A DNA stretch of 64,000 nt from NCBI RefSeq assembly GCF_025231525.1, contig NZ_CP103057.1:3730501-3794500 (forward strand), in the 5' to 3' direction. The notes under the pieces are model-generated. The model was not told the origin of the DNA. It worked only from the letters and a program-made list of their open reading frames with translations, and made no database searches. The position numbers were made by a program, and so were the translations under genes. Origin of the DNA: Sphingomonas endolithica (GTDB taxonomy: Bacteria; Pseudomonadota; Alphaproteobacteria; Sphingomonadales; Sphingomonadaceae). This document shows, one piece after another, positions 56,327 through 64,000 of the stretch. Each line of letters starts with the position of its first letter. Within the stretch, counting starts at the first letter, position 1.

Positions 56327-56794
56327 TCATCGCGGGATGGCGGCAAGGACCGCGCGCAGCTTGTCTGCCACATTCGCCGGAGACGATTGGGCATAACCCT
56401 GGCCTGCGTTTTTCCCCATGCGGAGATGGGCGCGCCGGTCCGGCTTGGGGAAGGCTTCAAGGTCCTTTTCGCCGTCGTAGAAGATCGGAAATCCATATTG
56501 GGCCGACAACGTACTATCGCGGTGCGAATAGGTCGCGAGGGTAGCATCGTCGATGGGCTTGTCACGACGAGCCAAGCTGATCGTGAGCCACTGGCCATCC
56601 GAGAAGTCGACATCACAGGTTGAGACAGTCTCCCCGCCGACCTCCCTTGGGCCGGTCAGCTCCTTTTTTGTGACGGTCGATTTCGCGATCTCGCTCAGTT
56701 TCTCTTCCCCTAACACCGTGCAGGGATCAGTAGAAGACGCCCCACCTCCGCAACCACTCAGAAAAGCAGCCGCCGTCAGCCAAGCAAAACGCAT
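56327..56794 (-). CDS. Hypothetical lipoprotein
   Basis: Protein of 155 residues with lipobox FLSGC. The mature part begins after a Gly/Ser linker with DPCTVLGEEKLSEIAKSTVT and includes VSTCDVDFSDGQWLTISLAR; the two Cys residues probably pair. SSPANVADKLRAVLAAIPR forms the C-terminus. The layout recalls small DUF3558-like lipoproteins, but I do not claim membership. It stands alone in the less GC-rich block. Confidence 0.65.
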   Translation of the reverse strand: MRFAWLTAAAFLSGCGGGASSTDPCTVLGEEKLSEIAKSTVTKKELTGPREVGGETVSTCDVDFSDGQWLTISLARRDKPIDDATLATYSHRDSTLSAQYGFPIFYDGEKDLEAFPKPDRRAHLRMGKNAGQGYAQSSPANVADKLRAVLAAIPR

Positions 56795-57015
56795 AATTCC
56801 GCCCTCCGTTTACAGGAATATCGACCGCAACAAGTTACATTGACCTTACCGAGCAAGCGTTTCGCGTCCAAACTCCTCGGAATACGCAATTGCCAACGAT
56901 AGCCACAAAATGATCAGCCGTTCGACGGACCGTCGAAGATAGCTTGCCGCCGGATCGGTCTGTGAACACCCGACCTATGACAGCTTCCAAGGCGAGCATT
57001 GCGCGCGCTCAGCAA

Positions 57016-57038
57016 CGGCAACTGGGCGTTAGCTGCCA
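57016..57038. repeat. Short dispersed repeat, copy 2
   Basis: GCAACTGGGCGTTAGCTGCCATG-type sequence, identical to 55923-55945 except at two positions. It lies in the gap between the two lipoprotein genes, where no gene is seen. Confidence 0.5.
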
Positions 57039-57080
57039 TGGCTGAGATTGGTGGATTGCGGCTATTTCGCACGAGGCGCT

Positions 57081-57530
57081 TCACCAATGTCCCCAATTAG
57101 GTTTAGCAATTGGTTTTAGATTTCTCACGCGAGACAAGACGAGGCGCTCAGGCGCTTGGGCATGACTCCCTTCGAGGTCAGAGCGATCCATCCTGACTGT
57201 TCCTTCCACGTCAGCAAGAAAAGCTCGATCCCAAGAATCTCCGATGGCTGGTCGATTAGCTCCTTCTCGAAGCAGTCGATCTTGGTAGCTGCCTTCAATC
57301 GCGAATGAGCCGTGTTCGCGCCGAGTCGGCGAAGCCATGACCAACGGCGAAGCGTCTTGGAAACCTGAGAAATCACGCGGCGGCAGCGTGACCAAGATGG
57401 TCACACGCCCAACAAGCCTTTGTCCATGACTAAAGGTTTGTGCGCTCCAACATTGGGCAAGCCGCTCGGGCGGCGTTCGCCCGCAGGAGCCCAGTTCGAG
57501 CATCAGAATTATAAGAACGAAGCAGCGCAT
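57081..57530 (-). CDS. Hypothetical lipoprotein
   Basis: Protein of 149 residues from ATG 57530, with a lipoprotein leader FVLIILMLELGSC followed by GRTPPERLAQCWSAQTFSHG. The remainder is polar with no recognised motif (GRVTILVTLPPRDFSGFQDA; EGTVRMDRSDLEGSHAQAPE). Coding character is moderate and the C-terminal part less convincing. Last gene of the block before gntK. Confidence 0.5.
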   Translation of the reverse strand: MRCFVLIILMLELGSCGRTPPERLAQCWSAQTFSHGQRLVGRVTILVTLPPRDFSGFQDASPLVMASPTRREHGSFAIEGSYQDRLLREGANRPAIGDSWDRAFLADVEGTVRMDRSDLEGSHAQAPERLVLSRVRNLKPIAKPNWGHW

Positions 57531-57612
57531 TGGCCACTTATCTGCCACCGCAGCCATGTCGGCAACGGGGCGTTTGCTAACTCGCCGGTTTTGGTGGAAG
57601 CTTCACCGTAAC

Positions 57613-58179
57613 TCAAACTTGCCGCCAGGCCCTACTGCCCGGTTCAGGCATTGCCACGACCCAGTCGAGCACGTCGGTGCACGATTCCTCCGCTGAGCGT
57701 GACGCCGGCAGGATCAAGGCATCCTCGTCTGCACCCGGCCGTTCCAGCGCGGCGAACTGGCTGTCGAGCAAGGTCGCTGGCATGTAATGCGCGGTGCGGG
57801 TGGCGAGCCGCGCGGCGATCTCGTCGTGGGTGCCGTCGAGCAGCACGAACCGCAGCGGGACGCCGGCCGCCGCCGCCAGACGCTCGCGATAGCTGCGTTT
57901 GAGCGCGGAACAGGCGGCCACCGCGATCCCGTCGCGCGCCACCGCCGCGCCGATCGTGCCCCCGAGGCGATAGAGCCAGGGCCAGCGGTCGGCATCGTCG
58001 AGTGGATGGCCGGCGCGCATCTTGGCGATGCTGGCGGCGGCATGGTAATCGTCGCCCTCGATCGCCGGGCAGCCGAGCCGCTTGGCAAGGCAGGCGGCGA
58101 GCGTCGATTTGCCGCTGCCGCTGACCCCCATGGCGATGATCGCGGCGGGCGGCAGTGCGTTCCGGTCGTGTGCGTGCAC
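57613..58179 (-). CDS. gntK: Gluconokinase
   Basis: Phosphorylates gluconate to 6-phosphogluconate, feeding the Entner-Doudoroff or pentose phosphate route. The 188-residue protein has the P-loop MGVSGSGKSTLAACLAKRLG, EGDDYHAAASIAKMRAGHPL, DDADRWPWLYRLGG, CSALKRSYRERL and AHYMPATLLDSQFAALE, all GntK signatures. GTG 58179 is chosen because AAGGA lies six bases upstream and it gives the normal length; upstream in-frame sequence is non-conserved. It is divergent from the second beta-helix gene and about 4 kb from gntP and the regulator. Confidence 0.93.
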   Translation of the reverse strand: MHAHDRNALPPAAIIAMGVSGSGKSTLAACLAKRLGCPAIEGDDYHAAASIAKMRAGHPLDDADRWPWLYRLGGTIGAAVARDGIAVAACSALKRSYRERLAAAAGVPLRFVLLDGTHDEIAARLATRTAHYMPATLLDSQFAALERPGADEDALILPASRSAEESCTDVLDWVVAMPEPGSRAWRQV

Positions 58180-58355
58180 CGCGCATCCTTGCGTGTCGGG
58201 ACGGTCTCCGACGAGACCGAATGGTCGGCTGCTATCGGGCGTGCATCGTGGCCTGACCATTACGACCTTTGTCGCGGTCGTGCCGGGTGTCGCCCAGCGT
58301 CTATTCGGCATAGCATGGACATGATCCGGCATTTATCGACCTGGGCGAGGGCAGC

Positions 58356-61300
58356 ATGATGGCACGACGGGCGCAGCGTATCGGGTGGGGCATCGCGGCG
58401 CTGACGGCCATGGCCATCGCGGCACCGGCCTGGGCAGGGCCATCGGCCTTGGCCGCGATGCCTTCCGATCCCAGTGCGATCGTCGCCAAGGGCGTCGGCG
58501 ATGGCGTGGCGGACGATACCGCCGCGATCCAGGCGGCGATCGACGCTGCGGGCAAGCCGGGTGGCGGGATCGTGTTCCTGCCGGCGGGGCGTTATCGATT
58601 GAGCCGGACGCTGTACATGTGGCCCGGCGTGCGGCTGTTCGGGGTGGGCAAGACGCGCCCGGTGTTCGTCCTAGCACCCGCGACCAGCGGCTTTCAGCAG
58701 GGCGTGGGCAGCATGATCTTCTTCACCGGCAACCGGCCCGGCGGCGCCGCGCTGGGGCCGGGCGGGAAGGTTGCCGCGCCACGCGTGCCGGTCCCGCCGC
58801 CGACCAGCGTGCCGTTCGACGCCAACATCGCCGACGCCAATTCCGGCACCTTCTATTCAGCCATGTCAAACGTCGATTTCGAGATTGGCGCGGGCAATCC
58901 CGCCGCGACCGCCGTGCGCTTCCATGTCGCGCAGCATGCCTATCTCAGCCATATCGACTTCCGCTTGGGATCGGCGCTGGCCGGGATCTACCAGGTCGGT
59001 AATATCGGCATGGACCTGCGCTTTTATGGCGGCCGCTATGGCATCCTGACCGAGAAGACCTCGCCCGCCTGGCAATACACCTTGCTCGATTCCACGTTCG
59101 ACGGGCAGCGCGATGCCGCGATCCGCGAGCATGAGGCGGGGCTGACCTTGGTCAATACCGTGATCCGCAACGTACCGGTCGGGATCGAGATCGACCGCGG
59201 CTATGGCGACTGGCTGTGGGGCAGCCGGGTGAGGTTCGAGAACGTGTCGCAGGCCGGCGTGATCATCAGCAACGAAGGCAACAGCTACACGCAGATCGGT
59301 TTCCAGGATGCGACGGCAAGCGGCACGCCAGTGTTCGCGCGCTTTCGCGACAGCGGAAAGACCATCGCCGGAATGGGCCCGCGCTACCGCGTGAAGGAGT
59401 TCACCTACGGCCTGACGCTGCCCTCGCCCGGCGCGAGCGGCACGTTCGCGACGCGCATGGATGCCGCGCCATTGGCGGCGTTGCCGCGCCCCGCGGCGCC
59501 GGCGATCCGCGCGTTTCCGACCGTATCAGCGTGGCGCGACGTGCGCTCGCTCGGGGTCAAGGGCGACAATGTCAGCGATGATACGGCGGCGATCCAGCGC
59601 GCGATCGATACGCACCGCGTGCTCTATTTTCCGGCCGGCTTCTACCGCGTGACCGACACGTTGAAGCTCAGGCCCGACAGCGTGCTGATCGGCCTGCATC
59701 CGAGCCTGACGCAGATCGTGCTGGCGGACGACACGCCTGCTTACCGCGGCGTCGGCGCGGCCAAGGCGCTGATCGAGAGCGCCAAGGGCAGCGATGCGAT
59801 CGTCACCGGGCTGGGGCTGTTCACCGGCGGGATCAATCCGCGCGCGACCGGGATGCTGTGGCGCGCCGGTGCCGCCTCCCTGGTCGACGACGTCAAATTC
59901 CAGGGCGGGCATGGCACCAGCCTGGCCGATGGCAGCCGCTTCGACCCATACAACGCGAACCACACGGCAGATGTCGATCCGAAGAAGCGCTGGGACGGGC
60001 AGTATCCCAGCCTGTGGGTCACCGATGGTGGTGGTGGCACGTTCAACGGGCTGTGGACGCCCAACACCTATGCCCAGGCCGGGCTGTACGTGTCGAACAC
60101 CAGCACGCCGGGGCACGTCTACCAGATGTCGGCGGAGCACCATGTGCGCGCCGAGATCGTGCTGGACGGGGTGCGCAATTGGGAGTTCCTGGCGCCGCAG
60201 ACCGAGGAGGAAGCGGGCGAGAGCCGCGCGACCGTGGCGCTGGAGGTGCGCAACTCACACGACATCCTGTTCGCCAATTTCCATGGCTACCGGGTCACCC
60301 GCTCGCTCCAGCCGGCGCCGGCGGCGATCAAGCTGTATAATTCGAGCGGGATCCGGTTCCGCAACGTGCATGTGAATGCCGAGAGCGGCTTTTCCACCTG
60401 CGACGACAGCGGCTGCGACACCTATCTGCGGGCCAGCAAATACCCGTACGAAAATGCGATCCAGGACGTGACGCGCGGCGCCGAGGTGCGCGAGCGGGAG
60501 TTTGCGGTGCTCGACATCGGCGATGCGTCGGCGACTGTCACACCGTCTCTGGCCCCGGTGCGCAAGCTTTCCGACGGCTTCTATTCGATCGGGGGCGGGG
60601 CAGTGGATGCGGCAGGCAAGCTGTACTTCATCGATCGACAATTCCACCGCATTCATGGCTGGTCGGACAAGGACGGTCTGTCGATCGTCGCCGACGCGCC
60701 GCTCGACCCGGTGAACCTGGCGGTCGATCGTTCGGGCAAATTGCTCGTCCTGTCGTCGGCCGGGTCAGAAGCCACCGTCTACAGCATCGATCCCGGCAAG
60801 CCGCAGGAGGTGCGGCTGATCGCGCCGACGCCGACCGCCGAGCGGCGCGGCGCGCGGGTGGCGCTGCCCGGCAGCTTCTGGAACAATGGTGAGTTCCGCG
60901 ACCAATACGATCCCGCCGCCGACCGCTTCACGACGCTCAACGAAATGATCGCGCGCGACATGAGCGCGGCAAAGTCGCGCGAATATGTCTCCCCCGATGG
61001 CAGCCTCGTGCTCCCGGCCTACCGCGTCTGGCAACAAGGCCCGACCGATCATCTCGGCTGGCGTTTTTCCGATACGCTCGACACGTACGGCTTCGTTACC
61101 GGTACGTTGGGCGAGCGGGTCTATCTCGCCAACGGGTCGGAGAACCGCACCTATAGCGGCCTGCTCGGCGCGGGTGGCGTGGTGACCGACCTGAAGCCGT
61201 TCGCTGCGCGCGGTGGCGAGAGCGTCGCGGTCGGGCCGGACGGGCGCGTGTACGTCGCCAATGGGCAGGTGTTCGTCTACGGCGCGGACGGGCGCGAACA

Positions 61301-61409
61301 GGGGCGGATCGACGTACCGGAGCGCCCGTTGCAACTGCTGTTCGGCGGCGCGGATGGGCGCACCTTGTTCATCCTCGCGCACCATGCGCTGTATGCGGCC
61401 CAACCATAG
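58356..61409 (+). CDS. Secreted beta-helix (GH55/pectate-lyase-like) protein fused to SMP-30-type propeller, second copy
   Basis: Full-length paralogue of the gene at 47940-50927, 1017 residues, with signal peptide IGWGIAALTAMAIAAPAWA. The same order is seen: first beta-helix opening GVGDGVADDTAAIQAAIDAA, second opening LGVKGDNVSDDTAAIQRAID, the block MSAEHHVRAEIVLDGVRNWE, the Cys pair STCDDSGC, then the propeller (LSDGFYSIGGGAVDAAGKLY to RPLQLLFGGADGRTLFI). GAGGG lies shortly before ATG 58356. It is divergent from gntK and followed by a TonB-dependent receptor gene. Substrate unknown. Confidence 0.8.
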   Translation: MMARRAQRIGWGIAALTAMAIAAPAWAGPSALAAMPSDPSAIVAKGVGDGVADDTAAIQAAIDAAGKPGGGIVFLPAGRYRLSRTLYMWPGVRLFGVGKTRPVFVLAPATSGFQQGVGSMIFFTGNRPGGAALGPGGKVAAPRVPVPPPTSVPFDANIADANSGTFYSAMSNVDFEIGAGNPAATAVRFHVAQHAYLSHIDFRLGSALAGIYQVGNIGMDLRFYGGRYGILTEKTSPAWQYTLLDSTFDGQRDAAIREHEAGLTLVNTVIRNVPVGIEIDRGYGDWLWGSRVRFENVSQAGVIISNEGNSYTQIGFQDATASGTPVFARFRDSGKTIAGMGPRYRVKEFTYGLTLPSPGASGTFATRMDAAPLAALPRPAAPAIRAFPTVSAWRDVRSLGVKGDNVSDDTAAIQRAIDTHRVLYFPAGFYRVTDTLKLRPDSVLIGLHPSLTQIVLADDTPAYRGVGAAKALIESAKGSDAIVTGLGLFTGGINPRATGMLWRAGAASLVDDVKFQGGHGTSLADGSRFDPYNANHTADVDPKKRWDGQYPSLWVTDGGGGTFNGLWTPNTYAQAGLYVSNTSTPGHVYQMSAEHHVRAEIVLDGVRNWEFLAPQTEEEAGESRATVALEVRNSHDILFANFHGYRVTRSLQPAPAAIKLYNSSGIRFRNVHVNAESGFSTCDDSGCDTYLRASKYPYENAIQDVTRGAEVREREFAVLDIGDASATVTPSLAPVRKLSDGFYSIGGGAVDAAGKLYFIDRQFHRIHGWSDKDGLSIVADAPLDPVNLAVDRSGKLLVLSSAGSEATVYSIDPGKPQEVRLIAPTPTAERRGARVALPGSFWNNGEFRDQYDPAADRFTTLNEMIARDMSAAKSREYVSPDGSLVLPAYRVWQQGPTDHLGWRFSDTLDTYGFVTGTLGERVYLANGSENRTYSGLLGAGGVVTDLKPFAARGGESVAVGPDGRVYVANGQVFVYGADGREQGRIDVPERPLQLLFGGADGRTLFILAHHALYAAQP

Positions 61410-61436
61410 GCCTTCCCCCGCGACCATGGTCGTAGA

Positions 61437-61511
61437 TGATGGCGCGTGCGCGATCCGGTAGAGACACGAGAATCAACGGCGCAGCGGCTCGCAAGAAGAC
61501 GCACGCGCCAT
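61437..61511 (+). promoter_or_regulatory. Long-range inverted repeat in receptor leader
   Basis: TGATGGCGCGTG (61437-61448) pairs perfectly with CACGCGCCATCA (61500-61511), 51 bases apart. The right arm ends in the A that starts the ribosome-binding site AGGAAGGG. Formed in RNA, the stem would lie just upstream of the receptor start and could affect translation. Confidence 0.45.
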
Positions 61512-61524
61512 CAGGAAGGGATGA

Positions 61525-64000
61525 TGATGGGTATCGTATCGACCGATCGCCGGCTGCTGGCGGCTTTGCGCGGTAGCGCTATCAGTTCCGCAGCACTGGC
61601 CACTGCCTTGATGGTCACGCCGGCGGCTGCACAGACAGCGCCCAGCCAGACCGCAGGCGTGCCCGACTCCACGCGCTCCGCCGATCTCGCCGCGCCAGAT
61701 CAGTCGATCAATCCGCAGACCACGGTCGACGGCAATGCCGATCCGGAGCCGGAGCCGACGAGCAGCGCCGAAGTGGTGGTCACCGGCACGCGCATCCGCA
61801 CCAGCGGGTTTGCCGCACCCACGCCGACGACGGTCATCGGCGAGGACCAGATCCTGAAGAACGCGCAGCCCAACATCTTCAACACGATCGCGCAATTGCC
61901 CTCGCTGCAGGGCTCAACTGGCGCTGCCACCGGCACGTTCAGCACGTCGAGCGGCACGCAGGGGTTGAGTTCCTTCTCGCTGCGCGGTCTGGGGGCGATC
62001 CGCACGCTGACCCTGCTCGACGGCCAGCGTGTCGTCGGCGCGAACGTGACGGGGGTGCCCGATATCAGCATGTTCCCGCAATTGCTGGTCAAGCGGGTCG
62101 ACGTGGTGACCGGTGGTGCATCTGCCTCCTACGGTTCGGATGCGGTCGGCGGCGTGGTCAACTTCATCACCGATACGCGGTTCGAAGGCTTCAAGGGCAA
62201 TGTCCAGGGCGGCATCACCAATTATGGCGACGACGAACAAGCGCTCGTTCAGGCGGCGGTGGGCAAATCCTTCTTCGACGATCGTCTGCACGTCATCGTA
62301 AGCGGCGAATACGATCATGAAGACGGCGTCGGCCCGGGCGACTTCGGCACCGATCTGGCCAAGGGCCGCGACTGGTATCGCGCCAGTACGCTGATCAACA
62401 CCGGGCAGCTTTCCAGCGGCTCGCCGCAATATCTCTACCGCGATTTTGCGCAGCCCTACCAATATTCACGCTTCGGCCTGATCAACAACGGGCCGCTGCA
62501 GGGCATCGCCTTCGACCAGAACGGGACGCCGTTCAATTTCAGTTATGGATCAGGCGGGCAGCCGACGGGCACCGGCACGGTGACCGGTTGCTACTCGTCG
62601 GCCGCTTTCTGCATCGGTGGCGATCTGTCGGGCGCCCCGGGCTCCGGCGCGTCGCTCAAATCCTCGCTCGAACGGATCAACGGCTTCGGGCGGATCGGCT
62701 TCGACTTCGCCGAGAATAACGAGCTCTATTTCACCGCCAACATCGCGCAGGTGAAGACCGCCAACAATCCCAGCCCGGGCTATAACCGACCAAGCCTGAC
62801 CGTGCAGTGCGCCAACCCGTATCTGCCCCAGCTGGTGCGGGACCGCTGCACCACCGCTGGCATTACCTCGTTCAGTTTCGGCACGAGCAACGCGAACTTC
62901 CCCGATCCCCGGGTGCAGACCGATCGCCGGCAATATCGCTTCGTCGTCGGCGCGGCGGGCAAGTTCGATGCCGCGGGGACCGACTGGACCTACGACACTT
63001 ATTATCAGCACGGCGTCACGCTGTCGGACATCGATGTCGACGATATCGTGTTGCAGAACCGTTATGTGGCCGCGACCAACGCGATCACGCTGAACGGCGC
63101 GATCGTCTGCGCGGACGCCGCGGCGCGCGCGGCGGGATGCCAGCCGATCAACATCTTCGGTGGCGCAGCACCCTCATCGGCGGCGCTGGCCTATGTCACG
63201 CCCGAGAACGGTCCGTTCCAGCGTACCAAGCTGAAGCAGGACGTGGTCAGCCTGAACTTCTCGGGCGAGCCGCTCAACCTGTGGGCAGGGCCGCTCTCCG
63301 TGGCGTTCGGCGGCGAGTACCGCCGGGAGTTCTACCGCGTGACCGGCGATCCCTATGGTGCCGGCGTGACCGCCGTCAGCCCTAACAGCGCCGACTATCC
63401 GGCCGATCCCCTGCTCAACGCCACGCAGGGCAGCAACTGGGCGGCGGGCAATTACAAGAACGGCAGCGGCAAGTATGACGTGTACGAAGGCTTTCTCGAG
63501 CTCAACCTGCCGTTGTTCAAGGGCGATGGGGTGGGTACCGCGAACCTGAACGGCGCGGCGCGCATGACGCATTACAGCACGTCGGGCACGGTGTGGGCGT
63601 GGAAGGTCGGCGGCACCTGGGAAACGCCGCTCGACGGCGTGCGACTGCGCGTCGTCACCTCGCGCGACGTGCGTGCGCCGAACCTGTCGGAGTTGTTCGC
63701 CGCGCCGACCGTCACCACGCTGCCGAACTTCAACAATCCGTTCGCCAATGGTGGCACTGGCGGCGCCGTGCAGGCGTTCCAAAACACGATCGGCAATGCC
63801 GATCTGAAGCCCGAAATCGCCCGCAACACCGAAGTGGGTATCGTCTGGGCCCGGCCGTCCTTCCTGCCGGGGCTGAGCCTGTCGCTGGACTATTACAACA
63901 TCAAGCTGAGCGGCGTGATCTCGACCTTGTCGGCGCAGCAGATCGTGCAATTCTGCAAGGACGGGCTGCAGGAGTTCTGCGGCGGCTTCGTGCTGGACAG
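61525..64000 (+). CDS. TonB-dependent receptor, 3' end outside window
   Basis: Outer membrane active transporter, 825 residues visible and still open at the window end. After a signal peptide (SAISSAALATALMVTPAAAQ) comes a linker and the plug domain starting SSAEVVVTGTRIRTSGF, with SFSLRGLGAIRTLTLLDGQR, VDVVTGGASASYGSDAVGGV as typical plug motifs. The barrel follows (VTSRDVRAPNLSELFAAPT, NTEVGIVWARPSFLPGLSLS). Of three in-frame ATGs, 61525 is best spaced from GGAAGG. Its place beside the secreted enzymes suggests it imports a glycan fragment; substrate not readable. Confidence 0.95.

Noticed and set aside
56914..57096. 60-codon minus-strand frame
   Set aside because: Contains the short dispersed repeat and has no protein-like features.
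46855..57600. Genomic island integrated at tRNA-Val
   Set aside because: No integrase and no repeated tRNA 3' end were found downstream; the tRNA is intact with its own terminator.

Overview
This is a GC-rich chromosomal segment, most likely from a Sphingomonas-like alphaproteobacterium (Sphingomonadales). That reading rests on the yfgM-bamB-der, zapE-mdh-suc-lpd and cpdR arrangements, a sphingomonad-style TonB-dependent receptor, a DUF6894 protein, and many inverted intergenic repeats. It is inferred from gene content and was not tested by any search. No phage, transposase, integrase or CRISPR array was seen.

Layout. 1-9.5 kb is housekeeping: the 3' part of guaA, a subclass B3-type metallo-beta-lactamase-fold protein, GNAT, Spx/ArsC-like and DUF427 genes, panB, then yfgM-like, bamB, der and an orphan Hpt protein. 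9.7-17.5 kb (minus strand) is a complete PaoABC-type molybdenum hydroxylase operon with two tandem large subunits, an XdhC-type maturase and a MocA-like nucleotidyltransferase. 17.6-22.8 kb holds a glycerophosphodiesterase, a small lipoprotein, an alpha/beta hydrolase, phhA, prmA and an SDR. 23.2-26.0 kb encodes two soluble chemoreceptor-type proteins.

26.1-44.5 kb is a TCA-cycle block: sdhCDA, then about 5 kb of unrelated genes (C13 peptidase, ClpP-like protein, CreD, DUF6894, SDR/ArsR pair), then sdhB, zapE, mdh, sucD, sucA, sucB and lpdA. sucC is absent from the place it often occupies; a small GIY-YIG gene flanked by repeats lies there instead. 44.6-47.9 kb carries two putative small lipoproteins, a likely CU-rich small RNA, N-formylglutamate amidohydrolase, cpdR and tRNA-Val(GAC).

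47.9-64 kb looks like a carbohydrate locus. Two paralogous secreted proteins of about 1000 residues, each a double beta-helix (GH55/pectate-lyase-like) fused to an SMP-30/gluconolactonase-like propeller, enclose a LuxR-type regulator, a GntP gluconate permease, a FadR/GntR regulator and a gluconokinase. A TonB-dependent receptor follows at the window edge. The simplest model is receptor uptake, cleavage and lactone hydrolysis outside the cytoplasm, aldonate import by GntP and phosphorylation by GntK. A less GC-rich block of small secreted or membrane proteins (53.7-57.5 kb) lies between gntR and gntK and looks inserted.
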